From positions 16,040 through 80,039 of the forward strand of contig JAFSAO010000004.1 of the NCBI GenBank assembly GCA_017440935.1: a stretch of 64,000 bases of DNA, in the 5' to 3' direction. Shown one piece after another: positions 9,222 through 18,875 of the stretch. Origin of the DNA: Opitutales bacterium (GTDB lineage: Bacteria; Verrucomicrobiota; Verrucomicrobiia; Opitutales; UBA953). Positions within the stretch are counted from its first letter, which is position 1. The number at the start of each line of letters is the position of its first letter. The notes below the pieces were generated by a model, which was given only the letters and a program-made list of their open reading frames with translations, did not search any database and was not told where the DNA came from. Made by a program: the position numbers and the translations under genes.

Positions 9222-9258
9222 GCGTTCCCGTGAAGCAATTCGCGGGAACGTTTTTTTT
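9222..9258 (+). terminator. Rho-independent terminator built from an inverted pair of the dispersed word
   Basis: CGTTCCCG and CGGGAACG face each other across a short loop and are followed by eight Ts. It closes the PEP-CTERM gene. The whole stretch from the stop codon (9190) to the T run closely matches 19884-19957. Confidence 0.9.
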
Positions 9259-9522
9259 GTATTTGCGCGAGATTTTGTTTCTTTGCGCTGCGAGAGCGTC
9301 GGGGAGCGAAGGCGCCGTTCCCGCGGCGCGGTTTTGTTTTACCTGTTTCCCCCAAGCTTCGCTCGTGTTGCTCGCTTCGCATGTTTTTTTTTGTAAAGCA
9401 TCTTCGATGCTTTTACGTTCCCCAAAAAATAACAAAAAGAAAACCTTCTTTCTCTTTTGTTCCTTTCGGTGAAATCATTTGCGTAGGGCGCGGAATCGGC
9501 GTAATTTCCCCAGCAGTTTCTC
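9259..9522. other. Intergenic stretch before mutL
   Basis: No gene seen. It contains one hairpin (GTAAAGCAT...ATGCTTTTAC, 9393-9415) preceded by a T run, which could terminate minus-strand transcription. It also carries two copies of the CGTTCCC word. No clear promoter hexamers for mutL were recognised. Confidence 0.5.
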
Positions 9523-11385
9523 ATGGCACAAATCCGTATTCTTTCTGACAACGTTGCCAACCAAATCGCCGCCGGCGAGGTTGTTGAGCGCCCGATGTCC
9601 GTCATTAAGGAGTTGCTCGAAAACGCGATAGACGCGGGAGCGACGCGGATTGTCATTGAGTTTCGCAACGGCGGAAAAAGTTTCATGGCGATTGAGGACA
9701 ACGGCTGCGGAATGTCGCCCGATCAGGCGTTGCTCGCACTCGAACGGCACGCAACCAGCAAAATTCGGGAAACGACGGACTTGGACACGATTCACTCCTT
9801 CGGTTTTCGCGGCGAAGCGCTTCCGTCGATTGCCAGCGTTTCGCGCTTTGTTTTGCGGACGCGCCCTGCTGAGGCGGATGCCGGAGCGGAGATTTTGGTC
9901 GAAGGCGGGAAATACCGTCATTGCCGCGAAGTCGGCATGCCTGCGGGAACGCGAATCGAAATTTCCGGACTGTTTTTCAACGTTCCCGCGCGTTTGAAAT
10001 TTTTAAAAACGGAAAACACCGAGGCGGCGCATATCACGCGTTGCGTGCGCCTCTATGCGGTGGCGCATCCGGAAATAGCGTTCACGCTTTGGGAAAACGG
10101 ACGGGAGATTTTTCGTTCTCCGGCGGGAACGGATTTGCGAGCACGCGTCGGGGCGATTTGGGGGCGGCAACTTTCGGAGGATTTGGTTCCGCTTTGTGAA
10201 AGCGAAGGCATCGGGATGCGCGTTTACGGACTCGTCGGCAAGCCGGGCGTGAGCCGCACATCGCGCACGGAAATGGTGACGATTGTCAACGGTCGCCCCG
10301 TCGACAATCGCACGATGGCGTATTCGTTGGTCGAAAGTTTCCACACGCTGATTCCGCGCGGGCGCTATCCGCTCGCTTTTCTTTTTCTTGATATTGACCC
10401 GCACGCGGTAGACGTAAACGTGCATCCCGCGAAGCGCGAGGTGCGTTTCCGCAACGAATCCGCCGTGCGCAATCTCATCATTTCCGCCGTGCTGAAAACG
10501 GTCGGCTCTGCGGACGAAGCTCCGGATTCTCCGCCCGTTCCCGCGATGGCGCGCGGGAATTTTTCCGGAATTTCCGCTCCGGAGCGTGTTTCCGCAGAAC
10601 CTGCTTCCGAGAAAAAACGGGAAACTTCGCCGCAGGCGAAGACGGTTTCACCGGCGGTTTTGTCGGCGAGAAGTATCGCACCCGCGCAGGAAACGGTGTC
10701 GGCAAATCCCGTTCCCGTGAGCGCCGGGGCGATGACCTCCGCTCCGGAGCCTGTGCCGACGGTTTCGACGAAACCTTTCCCCGCCCCCGTGGCGAACGCC
10801 GTTCCCGCGTGGCGGACGTGGCGTTTTATCGGGCGTTTCGACGGACTTGCACTTTTTCAGGTTGAAAAAAATTTGCTCGTTTTAAATCCGCGCCTCGCTC
10901 TCGAGCGCATCTGGTATGAACGCGCGCTTGAGCGTTTCCGCAAGGCGGAACGGCACGCCCAGATTCTGCTCATTCCCGAGCCGATAGAATTTGAACCCGT
11001 GCTTGCCGATGTGCTTTTGCAAAATATGGAAACGCTTAACGAAGCCGGATTTTGCATTGAAGAATTCGGACGCAATTTTTTCCGCATTATCGAAGTTCCG
11101 GATTGGCTTTCGCCCGATGCCGATGTGAAACGGTGCGTGCGGGATTTGGTGGATCGTATTGCGCGGCTTCCGGCGGAATTTTCGCGCGGGAACGTCGCTC
11201 ATGAGACGCTCGCGCACATTGCGGCATCGCACGCTTTGCAAGGGCGCGAAGAAATGAAAGGAGAAAGCGATTTACGCGAATTACTGAGCGCGCTGTTCGC
11301 ATCGTCCCAACCGAACGTTAGTCCCAACGGGCAGAAAATCTTCTTTGAAATTTCGCGAGCGGAACTCAACCGCCGTTTTTCCTGA
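9523..11385 (+). CDS. mutL: DNA mismatch repair protein MutL with degenerate endonuclease motifs
   Basis: A GHKL ATPase that couples MutS mismatch recognition to strand removal. The N-terminal ATPase is intact: ELLENAIDAGA (residues 30-40), DNGCGM (59-64) and GFRGEAL (94-100). A Pro/Ala/Val/Ser linker (about 330-435) joins a C-terminal dimerisation domain. In nuclease-active MutL this domain carries DQHAxxE, ACxxAxR and CPHGRP. Here the matching places read NPRLALE (about 457), ASHALQGR (about 567) and SPNGQKI (about 600), so the metal site looks lost. It would then be a non-nicking MutL like the E. coli type, which relies on MutH. No mutS or mutH is in the window. Confidence 0.96.
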   Translation: MAQIRILSDNVANQIAAGEVVERPMSVIKELLENAIDAGATRIVIEFRNGGKSFMAIEDNGCGMSPDQALLALERHATSKIRETTDLDTIHSFGFRGEALPSIASVSRFVLRTRPAEADAGAEILVEGGKYRHCREVGMPAGTRIEISGLFFNVPARLKFLKTENTEAAHITRCVRLYAVAHPEIAFTLWENGREIFRSPAGTDLRARVGAIWGRQLSEDLVPLCESEGIGMRVYGLVGKPGVSRTSRTEMVTIVNGRPVDNRTMAYSLVESFHTLIPRGRYPLAFLFLDIDPHAVDVNVHPAKREVRFRNESAVRNLIISAVLKTVGSADEAPDSPPVPAMARGNFSGISAPERVSAEPASEKKRETSPQAKTVSPAVLSARSIAPAQETVSANPVPVSAGAMTSAPEPVPTVSTKPFPAPVANAVPAWRTWRFIGRFDGLALFQVEKNLLVLNPRLALERIWYERALERFRKAERHAQILLIPEPIEFEPVLADVLLQNMETLNEAGFCIEEFGRNFFRIIEVPDWLSPDADVKRCVRDLVDRIARLPAEFSRGNVAHETLAHIAASHALQGREEMKGESDLRELLSALFASSQPNVSPNGQKIFFEISRAELNRRFS

Positions 11386-11401
11386 TTTTCTTGAGAAAAA
11401 A

Positions 11402-12253
11402 TCAGTTCTTTTCTACGGAGGATTTGGTGCGTCGGCGGCGACGCGGTTTGCGGTTTCCGGATTCTTCCGCTTTTTCTCGGCGCGGCGTGTTTTTGGCGTT
11501 TTCGGAGTCGGAAATTTTTTTGCGGGAACGCGGTTTTGCGTCGCGCAGCTGCGGAGCTTTCTTTTTCCCGGAAGTTTTCGCGGGAGGGTCGACAGGTTCG
11601 GATTTTCCGTCCGTTTCCTCGGTAGCGCAAATCGGTCCGGCAGATTCTATCTTTGGCGCGATACCGAGTTTTTGAAGTTTCAGGAAAAGTTCGCGGGAAA
11701 TCCACGCGTCTGTTGCGGCGTAGACGATTTGTTGCGGTGAAAGCTCTTTTGCCGCCCAGTTTGAAACTTGTGCCGCCTTGGAAATGCGGCCGCCGAGGAA
11801 ATGCGCGGTGAGCGCGCGAAGCCCGGTGTTTTCGATGCGCGCGGCGCGGGTGAATTTGCTCGCGTCGACAAAACCGGCATCGTCAAACGGCGCACGTATT
11901 TTCAGGTGGAGCACGTCGTCTTTGACGGCGACGCCGACTTTGAGAATGTTCGGATTTTCAAAAATGGGAAAAAGCACGGGAACGCCGCCGCAGAAGTCCA
12001 AGCGGAAAAGGTAGGCACATTTTTTTCCGCAAAGTTGCACAAGGGAAACCATGTAGCCGGCGCCTTTACGAAAGCTCGGGCGCGTTTCCGTATCAAACCC
12101 GAGGATTTTTTCGCGTGCGAGTGCGCGCACCGCTTTTTGCGCCGTTTTTTCGTCTTCGACGAGGACGATTTTGCCCTCGTATTGCATGAGAGGAAGTGCG
12201 CTGATGAAATCTTTTTCGATGCGGAGCATCGGCTTGTTTTCGCCGTTATTCAT
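11402..12253 (-). CDS. 3'-5' exonuclease of the DEDDy family (RNase D/WRN-like) with basic tail
   Basis: A 283-residue protein starting at the ATG at 12253; the open frame extends upstream to 12394 without a better start. The exonuclease core shows GFDTETRP (first two acidic residues), VGVAVKDDVLHL (third) and VYAATDAWIS (Tyr-x3-Asp, the DEDDy signature). The last ~75 residues are Lys/Arg/Ser-rich and look disordered, suggesting nucleic-acid contact. There is no HRDC domain, unlike canonical RNase D. Substrate (RNA trimming or DNA repair) is not settled by sequence. It is convergent with mutL, with a 16-base gap. Confidence 0.9.
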   Translation of the reverse strand: MNNGENKPMLRIEKDFISALPLMQYEGKIVLVEDEKTAQKAVRALAREKILGFDTETRPSFRKGAGYMVSLVQLCGKKCAYLFRLDFCGGVPVLFPIFENPNILKVGVAVKDDVLHLKIRAPFDDAGFVDASKFTRAARIENTGLRALTAHFLGGRISKAAQVSNWAAKELSPQQIVYAATDAWISRELFLKLQKLGIAPKIESAGPICATEETDGKSEPVDPPAKTSGKKKAPQLRDAKPRSRKKISDSENAKNTPRREKAEESGNRKPRRRRRTKSSVEKN

Positions 12254-12435
12254 GGATTTTTCAAAGAAATTCCGATTCCCGTGAAAACGCAAATTGAAAT
12301 TTGCCTGAGCCGCGCGGGAACCGGAAACAGAAGAAATGCCGGATGAAAAAATAACGGAGAAGTTCCGGGAAAGGCGCTTCTCCGTTAAAAACATCAGATT
12401 TTATCTGCGAAATCCGTGTTGGATAAAAATCGGGA

Positions 12436-13479
12436 TTACAAATCATCTTCGAGGGCGGTGCTTTTCGCGTAGGCAGTGGAGCGCGCTTCAAAGAAGTCTG
12501 TTTTTACCATGTTTGCATTCGCGTAGGAGGAAACCCACGCCATGTCTTCCGGTTCTTTTTCGTAGCCCGGGAACAGCGGTTCGAAGCCGAGGCTCGTCCA
12601 GCGCAGGTTCCCCAGATAGCGGATATAGTCAGAAATCATTTTCGGCGTAAGTCCCCGGATATTGTCGCCGATGACGTATTGCCCCCACGCGATTTCCTGT
12701 GCCACGCCTTCGCGCATCATTTCCGCATAGTCCCGGACGCGTTCGGGTGTAAACATCTCCGGTTCTTCCTTTTTGAGTTCCAAAATGATGTTGCGGAAAA
12801 GCCACAGGTGCGTGTTTTCGTCACGGTTAATGTAGCGGATTTCCTGCGCGGATCCGGGCATTTTTCCGTTGCGTGCGAGGTTGTAGAAAAACATGAAGCC
12901 GGAATAGAAATAGATACCTTCGAGGATGTAGTTTGCGATGAGAACCTTAACGAAAGCGAAAAAGTTTTTATCGACCTGAAATGCGTTGTAGGTGTTTCCG
13001 ATGAACGAATTTCGACGGAGCAGGTGTTCGTCGGTTTTCCACTGGTAGAGAATGTCGTTGCGCTGCTCGGGTGAGCAGATCGTGTCGAGCATATAGGAGT
13101 AGCTTTGCGAGTGAACGCATTCCTGGAAAGTTTGGATATTCAGGCAAAGGTTGACTTCGTTGGCGGTGATGTATTCGGCGACGTTCGGCAGGTTGACCGT
13201 TTGTATCGAATCGAGAAATACAAGAAAGGACAGAATTTTGTCGTAGGCGGTGCGTTCGGCTTTGTCGAGGCGCGGATAATCTTTGGCGTCCTGAGAGAGA
13301 TTGATTTCCTCCGGAATCCAGAAGTTATTCATCGCTTGGCGATACCACGCGGAAACCCACGGATATTTCATGTTGTTGAAATCGTTCAGGTTCGTGGTGT
13401 TCCCGCCGACCATGCGACGGAGGCGGACATCCGTGTCCCCGTCGGGATTAAACAAAGGGCTTTTGGTAAGTGTTTTCAT
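12436..13479 (-). CDS. nrdB: Ribonucleotide reductase class I, small (beta) subunit
   Basis: Carries the diiron-tyrosyl radical that starts ribonucleotide reduction in NrdA. The 347-residue protein has the di-iron ligands in LVFLDSIQ (Asp), QECVHSQSY (Glu, His), ANYILEGIYFYSGF (Glu) and NRDENTHLW (Glu, His). The radical Tyr aligned with E. coli Tyr122 is present in HSQSY, so this looks like class Ia rather than the Phe-containing class Ic. The start at 13479 (MKTLTKSP) was chosen over 13521 because the former fits the family and is preceded by AT-rich sequence with a weak GA-rich site. It lies directly downstream of nrdA. Confidence 0.96.
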   Translation of the reverse strand: MKTLTKSPLFNPDGDTDVRLRRMVGGNTTNLNDFNNMKYPWVSAWYRQAMNNFWIPEEINLSQDAKDYPRLDKAERTAYDKILSFLVFLDSIQTVNLPNVAEYITANEVNLCLNIQTFQECVHSQSYSYMLDTICSPEQRNDILYQWKTDEHLLRRNSFIGNTYNAFQVDKNFFAFVKVLIANYILEGIYFYSGFMFFYNLARNGKMPGSAQEIRYINRDENTHLWLFRNIILELKKEEPEMFTPERVRDYAEMMREGVAQEIAWGQYVIGDNIRGLTPKMISDYIRYLGNLRWTSLGFEPLFPGYEKEPEDMAWVSSYANANMVKTDFFEARSTAYAKSTALEDDL

Positions 13480-13524
13480 TTTCTTAATTTTTTCTCTCAA
13501 TTTTAAATGTTCATCGGTCAACTT

Positions 13525-16059
13525 TTACGCTGAGCAGCTTTCGCATTCTTCGACCTCGAGCGATTTGCTGCGAACGTAGTAAACAGTTTTCACTCCGCAT
13601 TCCCACGCGAGCAAATAAAGGTCGAGCACGCGCCGCATTGTGTATTCATTCGTAATATACAGATTCATGCTCTGCGCTTGGTCGACGTGGCGCTGGCGAA
13701 TACCGCAGGAACGCACGGACCAGCTTTGGTCGATTTGGTGCGCATTTTGGTAGAACCACCACGTTTCCGGAGAAAGTTCCGGGGCTGTGCGGGTGAGCAT
13801 ATAGCCCTTTTTCTCTTCGAGAAACCAGCGCTTCATCACGGGATCGATGCCGGGCGTCGTTCCCGAAATGATACTTGTCGAGCTCGTCGGAGCGATGGCG
13901 AGCAGGTAGCCGTTGCGTATTCCGTTTTGGCGGACGCGAAGGGCGAGTTCCCGCCAGCGTTCGGACGTGTAGTTGCGTTTTTCGAAAAATGCTCCGGTTT
14001 GCCAGTCCGAGCCTTCAAAAAATCCGTATGCGCCTTTTTCCGCTGAATTGTCGCAGGAGGCTTCAATCGCCGCGTAGTTGATGGTTTCAAAAACTTCGTC
14101 GGCAAAATCCAAATGTTCTTGGCTTTCCCAGCGGATTTTACGTTTTGCCAATGCGTGATGCCAGCCGCTCGCGCCGAGCCCGACGGGACGATAGCCGCGA
14201 CTCGTGATTTCTGCGTAGGGCAGGGGGAAGAAATTCAGATCGATGACGTTGTCGAGCGCACGCATCGCCGTGCGAACGACACCGGAGAGATATTTTTTGT
14301 CTTCAAGCGGAAGATTGCCCAAGCAAAGCGATGCGAGATTGCAAACAACGAAGTCACCCGGCTTGGTTTTGGTGACGACGACGGTTTCGCCGTCTTGTGT
14401 TGTGATCTCCGTGGAAACGTGGCTCATTTCACTCATGTTTTGAGCGATTTCCGTGCAGAGATTGGAGCAATAAATGATGCCGGAATGCGGATTCGGGTTT
14501 GCGCGGTTGACGAGGTCTCGGTTAAACGCGAACGGCGTTCCCGTCTCGACGGCGGATTTCAGAATGAGGCGCACGATGTCTTTGATTGAAACGGCGCGCT
14601 TGGAAATACGGCTGTCGTGCACGCAATCGCGGTAGCGTTTTTCCCATTCGTCGCCCCAGAAATCTTCGAGGCGGTAGCCTTTGACGGTGTGAATGTCGTG
14701 CGGGCACATCAGATACCAGTCCTGATTGAGATTTTCCTTTGCCATTTTCCAGAACAAATCCGGATAGCAAATTCCGGGGAAAACGTCGTGCGCTTTCATG
14801 CGTTCGTCGCCGTTGTTGGTGCGAAGAGCGAGAAATTCGAGCAGGTCCTTGTGCCAAACGTCGAGGTAAACGGCGACCGCTCCCGTGCGCACGCCGAGCT
14901 GGTCGACGGCGACGGCGGTGTCGTTAACCAGACGAATCCAGCGAATGACCCCGCCCGCAACGCCCTCAAAGCCGCGAATCGACGAACCGATCGAGCGCAC
15001 TTTTCCGAAATACATGCCCATACCGCCGCCGAATTTTGAAACTTTGGCAAAATTGTCGAGAGATCGGTAAATACCGTCCAAGCTGTCGGGAACGGTGTCG
15101 ATGAAGCACGACGAAAGCTGGTGATACGGCTTGCGGGCGTTGGCGAGCGTCGGCGTCGCCATCGTTACTTCCATGCGCGAGAGTATATCGTAAAAACGTT
15201 TTACCCAAGCCATGCGGTTTTCTTTTTCTTTCATGGCGAGGTGGAGAGCGATGCCGAGGAACATTTCCTGCGGCGTTTCCACGGGAACGTGCTTGCGCGT
15301 GCGGATAACGTAACGTTTGAGCAGCAAATCCAGTCCGGAAAACGTAAAAAGGCAGTCGCGCGCGGGAACGATAAAGCTCTCGGCTTCGAGAATTTCCGCC
15401 TTGGAGTAGGCCCGTAAAATGTAGTCCCCGTAAAGACCTTCCGTCGTCAGATACTCGATTTTTTCAAAAAGATTGCCGATATTGAGTTCGGCGGTTTTTT
15501 CCGAAAGTTTTTCCCGAAACGAGAAATTGAGCAGGCGGGCGGCGATAAATTCCCACTTTGGACCTTCCGGGCTTGCCAGCTCCGACGCGGCGCGCACGAG
15601 CGTGGAAAGTTGTTCTTCGCGCGTCATTCCTTTTTTGAGAAACGAAGTTAGTTTCGCTTTCAAAACGCCGAGAGAATAGATGTCTTCCGGAAACGCTTTT
15701 TGAATTGCGGAAAAAACGGCATTCAGACGGTCGAATTGTGCCTCGTTCGCGTGCACAATCATGCCGCAGAGCTCGTTGCGCACCGCGCGGGACTCGTTCC
15801 GCTTTTGGCGAAACAGAATGTAGCGTTTCCCTTCTTCGAAAAAGCCCGCTTCCATCAGACTTTGTTCGACTAAATCCTGGATTTTTTCGACCGTTTTCGG
15901 CGTTTCGTTCGACAGTTTTTTTTCAACTGACGCCAGCAGATTTTGTAAAATTTCGTCCGTTACCGGCTTGCCCGTGCTTCCGAATGCTTTGGCGATTGCG
16001 TTCGTGATTTTTTGTCCGTTATAGGCTTCGATAGTTCCCGTTCGTTTGATTACGCTCAT
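13525..16059 (-). CDS. nrdA: Ribonucleotide reductase class I, large (alpha) subunit
   Basis: Reduces ribonucleoside diphosphates to deoxy forms. The 844-residue protein begins with an ATP-cone (SVIKRTGTIEAYNGQKI, residues 2-18, then about 80 more), the allosteric activity site. Active-site cysteines are seen in HQLSSCFIDTVPDS and SNLCTEIAQNMSE, with the glycyl-barrel segments between. The C-terminal tail EECESCSA holds the Cys pair that is re-reduced by thioredoxin or glutaredoxin. It heads the nrdA-nrdB operon. Divergent from recA with about 150 bases between; I do not recognise an NrdR box there. Confidence 0.97.
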   Translation of the reverse strand: MSVIKRTGTIEAYNGQKITNAIAKAFGSTGKPVTDEILQNLLASVEKKLSNETPKTVEKIQDLVEQSLMEAGFFEEGKRYILFRQKRNESRAVRNELCGMIVHANEAQFDRLNAVFSAIQKAFPEDIYSLGVLKAKLTSFLKKGMTREEQLSTLVRAASELASPEGPKWEFIAARLLNFSFREKLSEKTAELNIGNLFEKIEYLTTEGLYGDYILRAYSKAEILEAESFIVPARDCLFTFSGLDLLLKRYVIRTRKHVPVETPQEMFLGIALHLAMKEKENRMAWVKRFYDILSRMEVTMATPTLANARKPYHQLSSCFIDTVPDSLDGIYRSLDNFAKVSKFGGGMGMYFGKVRSIGSSIRGFEGVAGGVIRWIRLVNDTAVAVDQLGVRTGAVAVYLDVWHKDLLEFLALRTNNGDERMKAHDVFPGICYPDLFWKMAKENLNQDWYLMCPHDIHTVKGYRLEDFWGDEWEKRYRDCVHDSRISKRAVSIKDIVRLILKSAVETGTPFAFNRDLVNRANPNPHSGIIYCSNLCTEIAQNMSEMSHVSTEITTQDGETVVVTKTKPGDFVVCNLASLCLGNLPLEDKKYLSGVVRTAMRALDNVIDLNFFPLPYAEITSRGYRPVGLGASGWHHALAKRKIRWESQEHLDFADEVFETINYAAIEASCDNSAEKGAYGFFEGSDWQTGAFFEKRNYTSERWRELALRVRQNGIRNGYLLAIAPTSSTSIISGTTPGIDPVMKRWFLEEKKGYMLTRTAPELSPETWWFYQNAHQIDQSWSVRSCGIRQRHVDQAQSMNLYITNEYTMRRVLDLYLLAWECGVKTVYYVRSKSLEVEECESCSA

Positions 16060-16212
16060 ATTTTTTTGAGCTTAGCGGAGCCGTTCCCGCTATTCAATAA
16101 ATTTTGTATTGGATACATTACGGAACATTGAAGATAGAAAATTTTGCTTTGCGGGAACGCGGGAAAACGGATTTTCTTCAAAATAACTCAAATTTTTAGG
16201 AAAACTCAATTT

Positions 16213-17274
16213 ATGGCAAAAGAAACGGCTTCAAAACAAACGGTTGCAGACACGAAAAAAGCGCTCGAACTCGCGCTTTCCGCAATCAATAAAACTTACG
16301 GCGAAGGCACGCTCATGCGCATGGGTGATGCCACGAAAATGGACGTAACGACGATTTCCACGGGCTCGGTCGCAATCGACCTCGCGCTCGGCGTCGGCGG
16401 GCTCCCGCGCGGGCGTATCGTCGAAATTTACGGTCCGGAATCTTCCGGTAAAACCACACTTTGCCTCAGCGTTATCGCGCAGGCGCAACGCGAAGGCGGC
16501 ACGGCGGCAATTATCGACGTTGAACACGCGCTTGACCCGCGCTACGCGAAAGTCGTCGGCGTGGATTTGGAAAATCTCCTCGTTTCCCAGCCGGAAAGCG
16601 GTGAAGACGCGCTCAACATCGTCGAAACGCTCGTGCGTTCGGGCGCGGTTGATGTCGTTGTGCTCGACTCTGTTGCGGCGCTTGTGTCCAAGCAGGAATT
16701 GGACGGGCAGATGGGCGATACGACGGTCGGTTTGCAGGCGCGCATGATGTCGCAGGCGATGCGCCGGCTCACGGCAGCGATTGCGAAATCGAAGTGCCTC
16801 TGCATTTTCACGAACCAGATTCGCGAAAAAATCGGCGTGATGTTCGGTTCGCCGGAAACGACGCCGGGCGGGCGCGCGCTGAAGTTTTTCGCGTCCGTGC
16901 GTATGGATATTCGCCGCATCGGTCAAATCAAGGAGCCGTCGGGCAAAGTCATCGGCAACCGCACGAAAATCAAAGTCGTGAAAAACAAAGTCGCTTCGCC
17001 GTTTACGGAATGTGAATTCGATATTATGTATAACGAAGGCATTTCCCGCACGGGATCGGTGATTGACCTCGGTGTTGAGCACAAGATTCTGGAAAAGAAG
17101 GGCGCGTGGATTGCTTACAACGGAAATCTGATCGGGCAGGGGCGCGAAGCAGCGAAGGAATTTTTGAAGAAAAATCCGGAAACGCTCGCGGAAATTCAGG
17201 GCAAGATCATGGAAAAGGTCCACCCGACCGTCGGCGAAACACTCGGCGCCAACGCCGAAGAAAAAGCCGCGTAA
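16213..17274 (+). CDS. recA: Recombinase RecA
   Basis: Forms filaments on single-stranded DNA for recombinational repair and SOS signalling. The ATG at 16213 (MAKETASKQ) fits the family; an upstream frame start at 16144 has no support. The protein has 353 residues. Walker A is GPESSGKTT (74-82) and Walker B is in [10 protein letters not shown]. Loop L2 is conserved around [19 protein letters not shown]. The coding sequence itself contains none of the dispersed CGTTCCC words, although one sits just upstream at about 16150. No LexA box was recognised with confidence. Confidence 0.98.
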   Translation: MAKETASKQTVADTKKALELALSAINKTYGEGTLMRMGDATKMDVTTISTGSVAIDLALGVGGLPRGRIVEIYGPESSGKTTLCLSVIAQAQREGGTAAIIDVEHALDPRYAKVVGVDLENLLVSQPESGEDALNIVETLVRSGAVDVVVLDSVAALVSKQELDGQMGDTTVGLQARMMSQAMRRLTAAIAKSKCLCIFTNQIREKIGVMFGSPETTPGGRALKFFASVRMDIRRIGQIKEPSGKVIGNRTKIKVVKNKVASPFTECEFDIMYNEGISRTGSVIDLGVEHKILEKKGAWIAYNGNLIGQGREAAKEFLKKNPETLAEIQGKIMEKVHPTVGETLGANAEEKAA

Positions 17275-17280
17275 AATAGC

Positions 17281-17440
17281 ACCGAGCATCAGGTATCAAG
17301 CAGCAGTCAAGAAGAAGTTCGGCTCGCGAGTTGAAAGCAGAAAGATGAAAATTTTCGCAGACACCCGGCATTTTCTTTTAAAGCTGTTTACTTGGTGCTC
17401 GATACTTGATGTTTTGAGCTTGAGAAAGCTTTCGCTTTCC
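17281..17440. repeat. Imperfect intergenic palindrome after recA
   Basis: Left arm words (GCACCGAGCATC, GTATCAAGCA) recur inverted in the right arm (TTGGTGCTCGATACTTGATG). The middle contains no gene. It resembles the other intergenic palindromes in size but not in sequence. The inversion is only partial, so the call is moderate. Confidence 0.45.
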
Positions 17441-17465
17441 AATTTTTCTTGTCTTTTCAAAAAAA

Positions 17466-17509
17466 GAAGCGTTCCCGCAGAAAAATTTTAAATGCGAGAA
17501 CGCTTTTTT
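17466..17509 (+). terminator. Terminator-like hairpin using the dispersed word
   Basis: GAAGCGTTCCCGCA pairs imperfectly with TGCGAGAACGCTT across an A/T-rich loop, followed by TTTTTTC. It is placed to end recA transcription. Confidence 0.7.
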
Positions 17510-17625
17510 CATGCGTATCGGGCGATTTTTAAATTTTTTTGAAAAAAATAAGAATTTTTAGACAAAAGACGCAGACCGGAACGCTAACACAATAAACACA
17601 TACTACAGTGCAGACGACCGGCGAG

Positions 17626-18108
17626 ATGATGGAGCAGGAACAGTGGCGCGAATGGTTAAAAGAACACGGGCGCCGATTATTGCTTTGCGCTCGCCAGTGG
17701 ACGAGTTCCTTGGCGGAGGCGGAGGATGTTTTACAGGACGCATTCGTGCGATACTGGAAAAACCAACGCCACCTCCCGGGAAATCCGAACGCACTTATCA
17801 TCACCTCCGTCCGCCGGGCGGCGATTGACCACGGGCGCTCCCGCACCCGACGGCTCAACCGCGAAACGCAGGCGTATGAACTTGAAGACAAAGTGACGTT
17901 TTTTGAACCCGGAGAGGGCGAGATCAATCAAGATCTCGAAAAAGCAGTTAGGGCGCTTCCCGATGATCAAAGGGAAGTGGTAATCGTGAAAATTTGGGGC
18001 ATGCTGACGTTCGACGAAATCGCCCGTCAGCTCGGAATTTCTCAAAATACGGCAGCGTCGAGATATCGCTACGCTCTCGCGACTTTGAGAAAAACCCTCA
18101 AACGGTGA
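17626..18108 (+). CDS. ECF-type RNA polymerase sigma factor
   Basis: A short sigma-70 family factor (about 160 residues) with only regions 2 and 4. Region 2 includes SLAEAEDVLQDAFVRYWKN. Region 4 includes LPDDQREVVIVKIWGMLTFDEIARQLGISQNTAASRYRYAL, an HTH typical of ECF factors. The start is uncertain: ATG at 17626 is used; GTG at 17608 would add six residues. A GGAAC, the usual ECF -35 core, lies at about 17578, so autoregulation is possible but unproven. The next two genes, a single-pass membrane protein and a PDZ protein, form a plausible signalling cassette. Confidence 0.9.
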   Translation: MMEQEQWREWLKEHGRRLLLCARQWTSSLAEAEDVLQDAFVRYWKNQRHLPGNPNALIITSVRRAAIDHGRSRTRRLNRETQAYELEDKVTFFEPGEGEINQDLEKAVRALPDDQREVVIVKIWGMLTFDEIARQLGISQNTAASRYRYALATLRKTLKR

Positions 18109-18231
18109 TTAAAGGACAGAGATCAGGCGGCGAATGTCGGGTTTAGGAAGTCGCAACAGGCGGTTCCGAACATCGGTTGTCGGTGGCTGATTCTTCTAGA
18201 ACAAAGACATCGTAAATCTTTCTTTTTCGCT

Positions 18232-18837
18232 ATGCAGAATTTCGAACAAAAAGATGATGATTTTTCCGACATCGAGGACGCGTTGATGAAAATGCGCCCC
18301 GTCGAACCGTCGGAACGTTTTTATGCATCTGTGGAAGCGGCGATGAATGAACCGACGGAAAACGCCGTCGTGTTCCCGCATCGCGGCGGATTTTTGAATT
18401 TCGTTTCCCTGAGACGCTTCGCCGCGTCTGCCGCGTTTCTTGCGGCAACCGTCGGCATGGGCATTTGGGGGTATTCCGTTTTGCCGGATAATGCTCCGGT
18501 GATGGGCGGCTCCGGCGTGAATAAAGTCTCGGCGGCGACAGGTATGCTGCTCGCGGCAGGAGGTGGTGCGCAGTTGTATTCGGGGTCGGACAAGGATTCC
18601 CGTTCCCGCAGACCGCTTACGCGCGGAGGGAACTACAACCTCGTCAACGTTGAGCGCCGCATGAATGTCGTCGAGCCGTTTCCGGAAGTCGATGCGTTGG
18701 AAGACGGAACGATTTCGCGGCGAGTGCGTTACGTTTACATGGACGAATATCGCTGGGAAGACAGTGAAACCGGGGCGGCATTTGTCGAACTGCGTCCGCA
18801 TGAAAAAATCGTCAGTATGGAAATGCCTATTTACTGA
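18232..18837 (+). CDS. Putative anti-sigma factor, single-pass membrane protein
   Basis: A 201-residue protein with an acidic cytoplasmic-looking N-terminus (DDDFSDIEDALMKMRPVEPSERF), one transmembrane helix (about residues 62-85, SLRRFAASAAFLAATVGMGIW) and a C-terminal domain outside. The position right after an ECF sigma gene and before a PDZ protein is the classic place for an anti-sigma factor. I do not see a clear ZAS zinc motif (HxxxCxxC), so the assignment comes from context and topology only. It could instead be an unrelated membrane protein of the regulon. Confidence 0.6.
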   Translation: MQNFEQKDDDFSDIEDALMKMRPVEPSERFYASVEAAMNEPTENAVVFPHRGGFLNFVSLRRFAASAAFLAATVGMGIWGYSVLPDNAPVMGGSGVNKVSAATGMLLAAGGGAQLYSGSDKDSRSRRPLTRGGNYNLVNVERRMNVVEPFPEVDALEDGTISRRVRYVYMDEYRWEDSETGAAFVELRPHEKIVSMEMPIY

Positions 18838-18875
18838 GAAAAATCTCGGCGGGAACGCCGCTTACTATCACTTAC

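Noticed and set aside
16060..16212. LexA or NrdR boxes between nrdA and recA
   Set aside because: No site matches either consensus well enough; only short partial matches were seen.
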